Part shown: positions 9,112 to 17,263 of the stretch, piece after piece
Position numbering within the stretch: the stretch's first letter is position 1
How the letters are laid out: each line of letters opens with the position of its first letter
Assembly (NCBI GenBank): GCA_003022385.1
Contig: PYGV01000013.1
Coordinates: 1-44,906 of the forward strand
Reading direction: 5' to 3'
From: a filamentous cyanobacterium CCP3
Lineage (GTDB): Bacteria > Cyanobacteriota > Cyanobacteriia > Phormidesmidales > Phormidesmidaceae
DNA length: 44,906 nt
Notes under the pieces: generated by a model
Told to the model about the DNA's origin: nothing
Database searches by the model: none
The model's input: the letters and a program-made list of their open reading frames with translations, nothing else
Program-made: the position numbers and the translations under genes

Positions 9112-10029
9112 ATGCAACCTCAGCTCAGCGTTATTATTCCAACCCACAATCGGCCTCATCTGCTGCCGTTGGCGGTGCGCAGTGCCCTGCAGCAAACCTA
9201 CGCCGAACTGGAGGTGGTGGTGGTCGACGATGCCTCTGACCCGCCCGTACAGCTGCCAGCCGATCCCCGCGTACGAATCCTTCGCCTCGACCCAGGGCGG
9301 GGTGGGGCCGGAGCGCGTAATGCGGGCACCGAGGCGGCGCGGGGCCGCTGGGTGACCTATCTCGACGATGACGACGTGCTGCTGCCCCACATGGCGGCAG
9401 TGTCGATCGCGGCCCTGGAGGCGGCCCCCCAGACGGCGTTTCCAGTAGGGGTATTGTCAGGCCTTAACAAAGTGAATGAGCACGGCGAGGTGCTGTTGAC
9501 CCGTTTGCCCCCCGCCCACTGTCCTAAGGGTGACCACTTTTTTTTAGAAGAGCCCGAGCCAGGGCGATCGCCCCACACTAAGCAAACCCTGGTGGTGGAG
9601 CGCGAGGTGGTGCTGGCGATTGGCGGCTGGGATGAAACCTTTCGGTCGCGGGTGCATTCGGAGTTCTTTTTGCGGCTCAACCCGGCCTGTACGCTGATAG
9701 GGTTGCCCACGGTCACCTACCACCTGCTGACTCACACGGGCACCCGGGTGTCGGGCAACCCCAAGCTGCGCCAGGAGAGCTTTAACCAGCTAATTGAAAA
9801 GCATCGGGCCGCCTTTGAGGCTCACCCCAAAATGTTTGCGGAGTTTGTCTATAAGCACGCCCAAACCTCCTATGCGATGGGGCAGACTAGCGCGGCGCTG
9901 ACCCACTTGCTCTGGGCACTGCGGCTGCATCCGCGACATATTAGCGCGATTGCAGCTCACACCGCGATTGACCAGATGAGGCAGAGTCTGCGGCTAATAA
10001 CGCCGACCCGAGCACTACCATCCGCCTAG
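9112..10029 (+). CDS. Family 2 glycosyltransferase with helical C-terminal tail
   Basis: A 305-residue GT2 enzyme starting LSVIIPTHNRPHLLPLAV. VVVVDDASDPP, GGAGARNAGTEAARG and the metal site YLDDDDVL (about residues 83-90) are all present; acceptor-side SRVHSEFFLRL replaces the common GEDxxF motif. The last about 75 residues are helical, with YKHAQTSYAMGQTSAALTHL resembling a tetratricopeptide helix pair. ATG 9112 has AAGGG at 9100-9104. It lies 56 bases after the exporter ATPase and is followed by a 360-base non-coding gap before the next glycosyltransferase. It adds a sugar to the glycan; specificity cannot be read. Confidence 0.86.
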   Translation: MQPQLSVIIPTHNRPHLLPLAVRSALQQTYAELEVVVVDDASDPPVQLPADPRVRILRLDPGRGGAGARNAGTEAARGRWVTYLDDDDVLLPHMAAVSIAALEAAPQTAFPVGVLSGLNKVNEHGEVLLTRLPPAHCPKGDHFFLEEPEPGRSPHTKQTLVVEREVVLAIGGWDETFRSRVHSEFFLRLNPACTLIGLPTVTYHLLTHTGTRVSGNPKLRQESFNQLIEKHRAAFEAHPKMFAEFVYKHAQTSYAMGQTSAALTHLLWALRLHPRHISAIAAHTAIDQMRQSLRLITPTRALPSA

Positions 10030-10391
10030 GCACGGTCGACCGTGGTTATCTTGCTCGCCCCGCTATCAATGGCGGGAGACTACACAAAGGCTTAATTGAA
10101 GAACGGTCTATGATTATCAATATTCTAAATCTGAGCGAGCCAATAACTCTGTGGAAGCAGGTGGTGAGTTCTGTCATCGCTGGGGCCAGGGTGGTCAAAC
10201 TATTTGGTCTGCTACGGGGGCGATGTGTTGATAGAGAGCAGCGCCCACTACAGACTACCCCACCAGCATCCGGGGAGGTGGGTCTGGCGTCAGTCAAAGA
10301 CGCTGCAGTGCCGCTGGTCGTCCCCCTTGGCTAACGGCAACCAACTCAAACCCCGCTATCCTCACCTGCCGACTTCTAACCCGCTATAACC
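10030..10391. other. Non-coding gap within the polysaccharide cluster
   Basis: A 362-base stretch between two glycosyltransferase genes that are otherwise tightly packed. It begins, one base after the stop codon, with a perfect 14-bp palindrome CACGGTCGACCGTG (10031-10044), followed by a weak stem (10059-10063 with 10072-10076). A 74-codon plus-strand ORF (10110-10334) has no ribosome binding site and no recognisable family, and I do not call it a gene. The stretch may hold an internal terminator or promoter, or the remains of a lost gene. Confidence 0.4.
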
Positions 10392-11309
10392 ATGAGCCAT
10401 CCCGTTCCAGTGTTCTCTATTGTCATACCGACCTACAATCGGCCCGATCGCCTGGCGAGCTGCCTGCAAAGCCTGACTCAGCTGAGCTCTCCCCGCGATC
10501 GCTTCGAGGTAATTGTGGTGGACGACGGCAGCAGCTCGCCCATCGCCCCGGTGGCAGAGCCCTTTAAGGCAAGCCTCAACCTCACCCTGCTGCGTCAAAA
10601 CAACAGTGGTCCCGCCTGCGCTCGCAACACAGGAGCAGCCCAGGCCCAGGGGCAGTATCTGGTGTTCACCGACGACGATTGCCAGCCCTACCCCGATTGG
10701 CTCACGGCGCTAGAGACGGCGCTGCACGAGCAGCCCACGGCGCTGGTAGGTGGCTACACCGTCAATGCCCTGCCTGAGAACCTGTTTTCAACCGCCAGCC
10801 AGCTCCTGATCGACTACCTGTACGACTACTACAACAGTCGTCAGGCGCCCAGTTTTTTTGCCTCCAACAACTTTGCGATGGCTACTGAGCAGTTCCGCCT
10901 GAGCGGCGGGTTCGACACCTCCTTTCCGCTAGCGGCGGGCGAAGACCGTGAGTTTTGCGATCGCTGGCTGCAGCTGGGGCTACCCCTGGCCTACGCGCCC
11001 GCGGCCAGGGTCAGGCACACCCACCACCTGTCGCTGCGGCAATTTTGGCGACAGCACTTTAACTATGGGCGAGGAGCCTACTGCTTTCACCAGGTCAGGG
11101 CGCGCAGAATTGACCAGCAGGTGAAGGTGGAGCCGCTGCGGTTTTATTGGCAGCTGCTCACCTACCCCCTCTCGCGCCAGCCTCAGATTCAGGCCATGAT
11201 GCTGTCGGGGCTGCTATTTTTATCTCAGGTGGCCAACGTCGCCGGTTTCTTTTGGGAGCGCAGTCAGCAGAAGGCCACTGCTACCCCAACTCCGGCGGCT
11301 CCCTGCTAA
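10392..11309 (+). CDS. Family 2 glycosyltransferase
   Basis: A 305-residue GT2 enzyme with a complete catalytic core: FSIVIPTYNRPDRLASCL, FEVIVVDDGSS, NNSGPACARNTGAAQA and the metal site FTDDDCQPYPDWL (about residues 93-105), then FPLAAGEDREFCDRWLQLG carrying the acidic base (about 176-195). The C terminus has one hydrophobic segment (about 265-285, ending FFWER) that may anchor it to the membrane. ATG 10392 has no clear ribosome binding site; the upstream gap suggests that its expression may be separate from the preceding genes. It probably works on the same glycan as its neighbours. Confidence 0.88.
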   Translation: MSHPVPVFSIVIPTYNRPDRLASCLQSLTQLSSPRDRFEVIVVDDGSSSPIAPVAEPFKASLNLTLLRQNNSGPACARNTGAAQAQGQYLVFTDDDCQPYPDWLTALETALHEQPTALVGGYTVNALPENLFSTASQLLIDYLYDYYNSRQAPSFFASNNFAMATEQFRLSGGFDTSFPLAAGEDREFCDRWLQLGLPLAYAPAARVRHTHHLSLRQFWRQHFNYGRGAYCFHQVRARRIDQQVKVEPLRFYWQLLTYPLSRQPQIQAMMLSGLLFLSQVANVAGFFWERSQQKATATPTPAAPC

Positions 11310-11397
11310 AGTCTGAGGCCAAAGCTGCCCTGGGCCTTCAACTTAACTTAATGCCTGACTAGCTGTTTTCTTCTGAGTTTAGGGGGCTTTTTCCACC

Positions 11398-12606
11398 ATG
11401 AAACTGCAATCCTTTAGCCATTCCCAGCAAAAGATTTTGTTTCTGGGCGGCATTACCGCCATCTATTTGGCCATTGTCGCCTGGCTCGATTTTTTGCAGG
11501 GTCCGCCCTACTGGGATGAAGTCAATTTTTGGAAGTCGAGCCTGACCTTTAGCGATAGCCTGCTGCCGTCGCTGGCTGACCTAAGGGAGTATCACAGCCT
11601 AAATACTCCCCTACCCTTCATGATTTTTGGGTTTTTAGAGTACCTGTTCAACCAGGGCATGGTGACGGGGCGATGGCTCAATTTAATTTTGTCTTTGGGC
11701 ATTGTGGCTACGATTGGCTGGCCCAGCAGGCAAAAGGGTGGCCGGGCCATTTTATGTTTGATTGGCCTATTTTTGTGCCCGTATTTTTTGTTTCTCAGCG
11801 GTCGGCTCTATACCGAAATGGTCGCCTGCACCTGGGTGCTGCTGGGGTTTGTGGCCTATGTGCGCGATCGCCACTGGGTGAGCTGCCTGGCCTTTGTGCT
11901 AGCGATTTCTTCGCGGCAGTATATGCTGGCGTTTCCAATGGCGATCGCCACCTACGAGTTTTTAGCGATCGCCAATCAGTATCGCCAGGGGCAGCCCGTG
12001 AGCCAGGACCAGCACCAGCGATGGGTGGCTCCGGCCCTGGCCAGTCTGTCGTTTTTGGGCTGGGTGGCGCTATTTGATGGTCTCGCTCCCTCCAGTGCGA
12101 TCGTCTCCCATGCCCCCAAAGTCCAACAGAGCACCCTGGCGTTGACCCCTGGCGGTATGGTCAACTTTTTAGCCTTTGTAGGAGCCTATATCGTCATTCC
12201 AGAATGGCTGCTGTTTCGCCCCGTCCATCCTCTAGAATCTCTGCGTAAAAATCAGAAAAAATGGCTGCTGATTGCGGGCGGTCTGCTCATGTTTTGCCTG
12301 ATCTTTCCGCCCCTCGATACTCCCTACGGCAACATGGGCAAAGTGGCTGAGCTGCTGCCTTTCTACGCCTTAAACCTGGCCATGTTCTACGGTTTGGCCT
12401 TGCTTACCTGCCTGCGATTTGCCAAGCCAGATCTACTGTTTTGGATCGTAGCCTTTAACGCCCTAATTATGATGAAAGCGATCCCCTGGGATCGCTATGT
12501 GCTGCCGCTGGTGGTCGCCTTTTGGTATCTCAAGTCGATCCATTATCCCGAAACCCAGCCCGACGCCGCCCCATCCCCGGTCGATCCGGCCCCCCGGCCC
12601 GTTTAG
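11398..12606 (+). CDS. Multi-pass GT-C-like membrane glycosyltransferase
   Basis: A 402-residue protein with about nine or ten hydrophobic segments. Soon after the first helix it has GPPYWDEVNFW (about residues 36-46), an acidic WDE motif in the first external loop as seen in GT-C enzymes that use polyprenyl-phosphate sugars (mannosyltransferase, ALG10 or ArnT-like groups). Further conserved-looking loops are ISSRQYML and PWDRYVLPL. The C-terminal 20 residues are Pro-rich and hydrophilic. In a locus with an ABC exporter, it may decorate or extend the glycan outside the membrane. It is the last gene of the cluster. The GT-C label rests on topology and the acidic loop; the specific family is uncertain. 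Confidence 0.65.
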   Translation: MKLQSFSHSQQKILFLGGITAIYLAIVAWLDFLQGPPYWDEVNFWKSSLTFSDSLLPSLADLREYHSLNTPLPFMIFGFLEYLFNQGMVTGRWLNLILSLGIVATIGWPSRQKGGRAILCLIGLFLCPYFLFLSGRLYTEMVACTWVLLGFVAYVRDRHWVSCLAFVLAISSRQYMLAFPMAIATYEFLAIANQYRQGQPVSQDQHQRWVAPALASLSFLGWVALFDGLAPSSAIVSHAPKVQQSTLALTPGGMVNFLAFVGAYIVIPEWLLFRPVHPLESLRKNQKKWLLIAGGLLMFCLIFPPLDTPYGNMGKVAELLPFYALNLAMFYGLALLTCLRFAKPDLLFWIVAFNALIMMKAIPWDRYVLPLVVAFWYLKSIHYPETQPDAAPSPVDPAPRPV

Positions 12607-12695
12607 CTCACGGTCTTTGCCACCACCGCTCCTGTTCTGGGCTCAGCCCTTAGCTGGCCCCAGGCAGGTGCACTCAGATATAGCTGTAGCCAATC

Positions 12696-12765
12696 GGGCT
12701 AGGACGTTTGTCAGACAAGCGTTCAAGCGTTCAAACGTTTTTAGGCTTGAAGGATGTCCTAACCC
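12696..12765. repeat. MITE-like element with imperfect inverted ends
   Basis: GGGCTAGGACGT (12696-12707) and ATGTCCTAACCC (12754-12765) are inverted repeats matching at 10 of 12 positions. Inside are nested short inverted repeats (ACGTTTG 12704-12710 with CAAACGT 12732-12738) and a tandem AAGCGTTC. Imperfect direct copies of CAGGTG-N-ACTC flank it near 12665 and 12764. This looks like a small non-autonomous element or its relic, but no transposase copy is in the window to compare with. Confidence 0.4.
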
Positions 12766-12881
12766 AGGTGACTCTGACTATATACCGTCAAACAGGCCGA
12801 GTTCACTTTGGCCTCAAGTCTCTTGTCGGCCAGCTTCGCCAAGGCCAAAGGTCGATCTGGCGGTTCCAGGGCTCACACTAA

Positions 12882-12927
12882 ACACCGTTAGGATGCTGGT
12901 AGTTTAGTCTACCGGCATCCTCACGGT
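12882..12927. terminator. Long stem-loop between convergent genes
   Basis: CACCGT (12882-12887) pairs with ACGGTG (12922-12927), and GGATGCTGGTAG (12890-12901) pairs with CTACCGGCATCC (12908-12919) with one G-U wobble on the plus strand. That gives an 18-bp stem with a 2x2 internal loop and a six-base apical loop. It has no T tract on either side, so it may be a convergent transcript end, an RNA-stabilising hairpin or a repeat. Position between convergent genes favours transcript-end function. Confidence 0.45.
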
Positions 12928-12953
12928 GAGCCTGTTGTCGCTAGCGATTACAT

Positions 12954-13229
12954 CTAGAGCACGCCCAGATTGGCCAGCCCCAAAATAGCCCCGGCCCCTA
13001 GCAAATGACCAAAGCTGGTGGTGCCCAGCAGGGCAGGCAGCCCCATGCCACCAAAAAATTCAGGGGAGGGCAGCGACGGCTTCGCGTCGGGAATCTGAAT
13101 GGTGAACCGGCCAATGGCGATCGCCAAAATGTTGCAGACAATCATCACAGCGGCCACCTTAGGACTCCAGGCAGCCGTGTGGGGAACCGTAGCTAAAAGA
13201 GGTAGAAATGCCAATGTACCAGCCTCCAT
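12954..13229 (-). CDS. psaK: Photosystem I subunit PsaK
   Basis: A 91-residue thylakoid membrane protein. WSPKVAAVMIVCNILAIAIG (about residues 21-40) is the first helix. The second half has PEFFGGMGLPALLGTTSFG followed by HLLGAGAILGLANLG, the hallmark PsaK signature. PsaK sits at the edge of the photosystem I core, binds chlorophyll and carotenoid, and is involved in energy coupling of antennae to PSI. The length is normal for cyanobacterial PsaK. The gene is monocistronic on the minus strand and diverges from the 141-codon gene at 13374. The ATG has no obvious ribosome binding site. Confidence 0.93.
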   Translation of the reverse strand: MEAGTLAFLPLLATVPHTAAWSPKVAAVMIVCNILAIAIGRFTIQIPDAKPSLPSPEFFGGMGLPALLGTTSFGHLLGAGAILGLANLGVL

Positions 13230-13373
13230 AAAATGCAGTGGGTCGACAAGTCACTTGCCTAGGCCTACTTTTCCACGACGCCAGGAAATTCTGTCGGCTG
13301 CCGTTGCAAGACTTTACAATTAGTAGAGCAAGGCCTGAGCTGGCCGTTAAATCACAAGGTAAAGCGACCTGAT

Positions 13374-13799
13374 ATGGAACGAGGACTTCTCTGGCTGCCC
13401 CTGCTAGCGGTGTTTATCGGTTTGGCCTGGGCCGGCTGGCACGAGTACCACAAGGTGCAGGCCTACGAAGCCTGGGCGGCCCAGTTCGATCGCAGTAAAT
13501 ACGACATTAAAGCCATGCTGGGGCAGCAGGGCGATTACCTAACCTGGGGCCGCCCGACTCGCCAGGGCCCCATCAATCTCACCACGCTGTCGCTCCAGAC
13601 CATTACCGACCTGCGGTTAGAGATCAACGGCCAGCCCGTGGTTGACGGGGCCCAGCCCGCCAAAGGGAGCGTTGAGCTAGCCTTGGCAACAGCCAGCGGC
13701 GAAACCTACCGAATTCCCTTTACCGACAGTGATCTAGCGCAGCGCTGGGAAAAAGCGTTGCATCAATCGCTACAGGCGCTAAAATCGGCATCAGCCTAA
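13374..13799 (+). CDS. Conserved-looking small membrane-anchored protein of unknown function
   Basis: A 141-residue protein with one N-terminal hydrophobic segment (about residues 5-21) and then a soluble domain on the far side or in the cytoplasm. The sequence after the anchor (AWAAQFDRSKYDIKAMLG, then YLTWGRPTRQGP and LRLEINGQPV) looks like a compact alpha/beta domain, with a C-terminal helix. I do not recognise the family. It precedes ftsQ by 114 bases on the same strand, so it may be co-transcribed with the division genes, but there is no direct evidence for a role in division. Confidence 0.7.
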   Translation: MERGLLWLPLLAVFIGLAWAGWHEYHKVQAYEAWAAQFDRSKYDIKAMLGQQGDYLTWGRPTRQGPINLTTLSLQTITDLRLEINGQPVVDGAQPAKGSVELALATASGETYRIPFTDSDLAQRWEKALHQSLQALKSASA

Positions 13800-13913
13800 A
13801 GGCGGCCGGGGTTAGGAAGGGCCAATTACGCGAGTATAAGCCCCTTCGTGCCCCTGATCCCGCGTTTTGTGGCAGCTCCGATCGCCGGGCTCCGCCAAGC
13901 CCTTCCCCATGCC

Positions 13914-14762
13914 ATGACCCGCGTTTCTCCCCTTTCCCGTGACGAACTCAAGAGCCGCCGCCAGAGCCTCAGGCGGCGGCGGCGCATTTCTATTAGTCAG
14001 GCGCTGTGGCGATTTTGGGCCCTCTCGGGGCTGACGGCCGCCATTTTTTGGGGCGCTACCCGCCCGGTGTGGCTGATCCACAACCCGGCTCAGATCAACG
14101 TCAGCGGCAACCACCTGCTCAGCGATGAGGCGGTCCAAAACCTGGTGCCGCTTCAGTATCCTCAGGTGCTAATGAAGGTTGAGCCAGAGCGGTTGGCCCG
14201 CCAGCTGCGCGATCGCGGCCCTATCGTCAGGGCCGAAGTCACTCGGCAGCTGCTGCCGCCCCGTCTGAACGTCCGGGTCGAAGAGCGCGTGCCGGTGGCG
14301 GTGGTGCTACCCGTCGGCAACGGCGATCGCACCGCTGACAATCAGTACCTACAGGCCGGGTTTCTCGACGCTCACGGGGCCTGGATGCCCCTCTCTAGCT
14401 TCGGCATTGGCAGCGCCTCGCCGCAGTTGCCCACCCTCCAGCTGCGCGGGATTCAGCCCCAGTACCAGCGCTACTGGCCCCAAATCTACGAAACCATTGT
14501 CAACAGCCCGGTTGCCATTACTGAGATCGACTGGCACGATCCCAACAACCTGGTGCTAGAAACCGCCCTCGGCACGGTCTACCTTGGCCCCTACAGCCCA
14601 GAGCTAGAGCAGCAGCTGGCCACCCTCGATCGCATGCGCAACTTGCCCAACCAGCTCACCGAGACCGAAGTCGCCCGCATCGATCTCAGCAACCCCGATG
14701 CACCCTCCATAGCTGTGGTCGATACCGATGCCCCATCGACAGAACCCACCCCCCAACCCTAA
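13914..14762 (+). CDS. ftsQ: Cell division protein FtsQ/DivIB
   Basis: A bitopic division protein of about 282 residues. A very basic N-terminal cytoplasmic tail (SRRQSLRRRRR) precedes one transmembrane helix (about residues 26-46), followed by a POTRA domain beginning INVSGNHLLSDEAVQNLVP and running through RAEVTRQLLPPRLNVRVEER, then the beta domain. FtsQ links early and late divisome proteins at the septum. ATG 13914 is preferred because it places the basic tail at the start as in other cyanobacterial FtsQ; a GTG at 13848 would add 22 residues of atypical sequence. The gene lies directly upstream of ftsZ, the usual cyanobacterial order. Confidence 0.9.
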   Translation: MTRVSPLSRDELKSRRQSLRRRRRISISQALWRFWALSGLTAAIFWGATRPVWLIHNPAQINVSGNHLLSDEAVQNLVPLQYPQVLMKVEPERLARQLRDRGPIVRAEVTRQLLPPRLNVRVEERVPVAVVLPVGNGDRTADNQYLQAGFLDAHGAWMPLSSFGIGSASPQLPTLQLRGIQPQYQRYWPQIYETIVNSPVAITEIDWHDPNNLVLETALGTVYLGPYSPELEQQLATLDRMRNLPNQLTETEVARIDLSNPDAPSIAVVDTDAPSTEPTPQP

Positions 14763-14828
14763 GCTACTGAGGGTCTTGGCCCGATGAAAAACAGCCCTCA
14801 GCCCTATGCTGCGTTGACGGAGATAGTT

Positions 14829-14856
14829 TTGACTCAAAATTGACTCAACATATTCT
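14829..14856 (+). promoter_or_regulatory. Possible ftsZ promoter
   Basis: TTGACT (14829-14834) and TATTCT (14851-14856) are separated by 16 bases and lie about 170 bases before the ftsZ start. A second TTGACTCAA copy follows at 14840, making a tandem direct repeat (TTGACTCAAAA/TTGACTCAACA). Prediction from sequence only. Confidence 0.35.
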
Positions 14857-15027
14857 TGCAGGGGCGTTTATTTTTGGGGTTTCAGTGGTTAAATCAGTAG
14901 TTTAAGACTTGCCAACGCGATTTGGTTTTTTCCAGCGAAGTACTCTATAGTTGTCTAGAATCAGCCGGGGCTTAGATTTCAGGACTTAGGTGCTATCTTC
15001 GGTTATCTAGTACGGGTAATTAATATA

Positions 15028-16377
15028 TTGTCTACGGCCTTAACTTCTATGCTCCCCGACGACCCCCACGGCAATGGTGCTGGCCACAGCGGCGCTGACT
15101 ACGAGGCTTATTCGTCTCATCAGGCAGAATCTGTCCCCTCCGATCCGCGCTCGTCGGCTGATGCTGTGACCGCTTTCGCTAGCCCGTCTAACCCGTTTAG
15201 CCACGGCGAGCGTAACTCCAGTCAACCCCACAATGCCAGAGCTATGCCCGGAGAAACGTACACCAACAACACGGCTTTGCCCAGTAGCGTCGCCCGCATT
15301 AAGGTGATTGGGGTTGGCGGCGGCGGCTGCAACGCCGTCAACCGCATGATTAGTAGTGGCCTGGCGGGCATTGAGTTTTGGTCGGTCAACACCGATGCCC
15401 AGGCCCTTGATACCAACACCATGACCAACAGCCTGCACATTGGTCAGAAGCTGACCCGTGGGCTAGGCGCAGGGGGCAACCCAGCCATTGGCCAAAAAGC
15501 CGCTGAAGAGTCGCGCGAAGAAATTGCCGCCGCCCTGGAAGAGTCCGATCTGGTGTTCATTACGGCCGGCATGGGCGGTGGTACCGGCACGGGCGCCGCC
15601 CCCATCGTGGCCGAAGTGGCCAAGGAAGTGGGCGCGTTGACCGTGGGTGTCGTCACCCGGCCCTTTACCTTTGAGGGGCGTCGCCGCATGAACCAGGCCG
15701 ACGAGGGCATTGCGGCGCTCCAGGGACGAGTTGATACGCTCATTATTATTCCCAACGACAAGCTGCTGTCGGTGATCTCTGAGCAAACTCCGGTGCAGGA
15801 GGCGTTTCGCACCGCTGACGATATTCTGCGCCAGGGGGTGCAGGGCATCTCTGACATTATTACGATCCCCGGTTTGGTCAACGTTGATTTTGCCGACGTG
15901 CGGGCAATTATGGCCGATGCGGGCACGGCGCTGATGGGTATTGGCATGGGGTCGGGCAAGTCGCGGGCGCGAGAAGCGGCGATCGCGGCAATCTCATCCC
16001 CACTGCTAGAGTCTTCCATAGACGGGGCCTCTGGGGCCGTGTTCAACGTAACCGGTGGCTCCGATCTCACCCTCCACGAAGTCAACGCCGCTGCCGAGAT
16101 CATCTATGAAGGCGTTGATCCCAACGCTAACATCATCTTTGGGGCCGTGATCGACGAGCGCATGCAGGGTGAGGTGTGCATCACCGTGATTGCCACTGGC
16201 TTTAACAACCGGGCTGGCGCGCAGCCTGAGCTCGACGTGGCTCGTGTCACCCCCTTCAAGCGAAGTCTATCAACTCCACCCATTACCCCTCCGGCCAGCA
16301 GTGGCTCCAGCGGTCTGGGGGCAGGGCTAGATATTCCTGAGTTTTTGCAGCGGCGACGGCCTAACAACAACCGCTAG
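15028..16377 (+). CDS. ftsZ: Cell division GTPase FtsZ
   Basis: Tubulin-like GTPase that polymerises into the division ring. After a variable, Ser/Pro-rich N-terminal extension of about 85 residues (typical of cyanobacteria), the GTPase core starts [18 protein letters not shown]. The tubulin signature [10 protein letters not shown] and the T7 synergy-loop region ([19 protein letters not shown]) are intact. The C-terminal peptide [13 protein letters not shown], which binds membrane tethers, is present after a short linker. The start is uncertain: TTG 15028 gives 449 residues, ATG 15049 gives 442; neither has a good ribosome binding site. The stop TAG at 16375-16377 overlaps the next gene's start region. 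Confidence 0.97.
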   Translation: MSTALTSMLPDDPHGNGAGHSGADYEAYSSHQAESVPSDPRSSADAVTAFASPSNPFSHGERNSSQPHNARAMPGETYTNNTALPSSVARIKVIGVGGGGCNAVNRMISSGLAGIEFWSVNTDAQALDTNTMTNSLHIGQKLTRGLGAGGNPAIGQKAAEESREEIAAALEESDLVFITAGMGGGTGTGAAPIVAEVAKEVGALTVGVVTRPFTFEGRRRMNQADEGIAALQGRVDTLIIIPNDKLLSVISEQTPVQEAFRTADDILRQGVQGISDIITIPGLVNVDFADVRAIMADAGTALMGIGMGSGKSRAREAAIAAISSPLLESSIDGASGAVFNVTGGSDLTLHEVNAAAEIIYEGVDPNANIIFGAVIDERMQGEVCITVIATGFNNRAGAQPELDVARVTPFKRSLSTPPITPPASSGSSGLGAGLDIPEFLQRRRPNNNR

Positions 16378-17201
16378 TGATGACCACGCCGCCTCCCTGG
16401 CCTGCGGCCCTCACCATCGCTGGCTCTGACAGCGGCGGTGGGGCTGGTATTCAGGCCGACCTGCGCACCTTTGCCTTCCACTGTATCCACGGGGCCAGCG
16501 CCCTCACCTGCATCACCGCGCAGAATACCCTAGGGGTGGCGCGGGTCGATGCGCTGCCGCCCGAGGCCGTCATCGCTCAGATCGAGGCTGTTACTGGTGA
16601 TATTGCGGTACAGGTGATCAAAACCGGCATGTTGCTCAACCAGGGCATTATTCAAGCTGTGGCTCAGGCTCTAGCCTCGCTGCCTCAGGCCATTCCGGTG
16701 GTGGTCGATCCGGTGATGGTGTCGCGCACCGGGGCACAGCTGATTGACGATGACGCGATCGCCACTCTCACCCGCCGGCTCATTCCCCAGGCCCACGTGC
16801 TCACGCCCAACCGCTATGAAGCCCAATTGCTCAGCGGCTTAGAGATTTCAACGCTGGCAGATATGGAAGCCGCTGCCCGCCGCATCCACCAGCTCGGTCC
16901 TCAGGCGGTGCTGGTCAAGGGGGGAGGAATGGCTGCTCAGCTCCGCAGCACCGATGTCTGGTTTGACGGGCGTGAGGTAGTGGTTCTAACTACAGAGGTG
17001 GTCGAGACCACCCATACCCACGGCACGGGCTGTACGCTGTCAGCCGCGATCGCCGCCAACCTGGCTTTGGGTAAAGCCCCCCTGACTGCCGTCAGAGCGG
17101 CCAAAGACTACGTCACTAGCGCCCTCAAGCACGCTCTGGCGATCGGCCAAGGCCAGGGGCCCGTCGGCCACTTCTTCCCGCTGCTAGTTGACCGACCGTA
17201 G
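16377..17201 (+). CDS. thiD: Hydroxymethylpyrimidine/phosphomethylpyrimidine kinase ThiD
   Basis: A 274-residue ribokinase-family enzyme that phosphorylates HMP and HMP-phosphate to HMP-diphosphate in thiamine biosynthesis. Visible motifs are AGSDSGGGAGIQADLRTF near the N terminus, DPVMVSRTGAQLIDDDA in the middle, LTPNRYEA and the C-terminal anion-hole/ATP motif HGTGCTLSAAIAANLA. Two adjacent starts occur: GTG 16377, overlapping the last base of the ftsZ stop, and ATG 16380 two bases after that stop; ATG 16380 is more likely. The overlap suggests translational coupling with ftsZ. The stop codon lies inside a dispersed repeat (17198-17232). Confidence 0.93.
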   Translation: MMTTPPPWPAALTIAGSDSGGGAGIQADLRTFAFHCIHGASALTCITAQNTLGVARVDALPPEAVIAQIEAVTGDIAVQVIKTGMLLNQGIIQAVAQALASLPQAIPVVVDPVMVSRTGAQLIDDDAIATLTRRLIPQAHVLTPNRYEAQLLSGLEISTLADMEAAARRIHQLGPQAVLVKGGGMAAQLRSTDVWFDGREVVVLTTEVVETTHTHGTGCTLSAAIAANLALGKAPLTAVRAAKDYVTSALKHALAIGQGQGPVGHFFPLLVDRP

Positions 17202-17232
17202 GGTGCATTCGCGCTAGCAATGCACCTGGCTA
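17198..17232. repeat. Dispersed GTAGGGTGCATT hairpin repeat
   Basis: GGTGCATT (17202-17209) pairs with AATGCACC (17219-17226), with outer GTAG (17198-17201) and CTAC (17229-17232). It resembles the widespread cyanobacterial GTAGGGTGCGTTA-type palindromic repeats, and part of it recurs near 32497. The thiD stop codon is its first TAG. Confidence 0.5.
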
Positions 17233-17263
17233 CTGCCGACGGCCGTGCAATTGATTTACCCCA

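Larger units (their letters stand above)
12607..12953. other. Repeat- and hairpin-rich intergenic region
   Basis: A 347-base spacer between the convergent ends of the polysaccharide cluster (plus) and psaK (minus). No coding sequence is supported. It contains a 70-bp element bounded by 12-bp imperfect inverted repeats (12696-12765) and a long stem-loop (12882-12927), both listed separately. Confidence 0.5.

Noticed and set aside
10110-10334. 74-codon plus-strand ORF in the gap between glycosyltransferases
   Set aside because: No ribosome binding site, no recognisable domain and composition like non-coding spacer.
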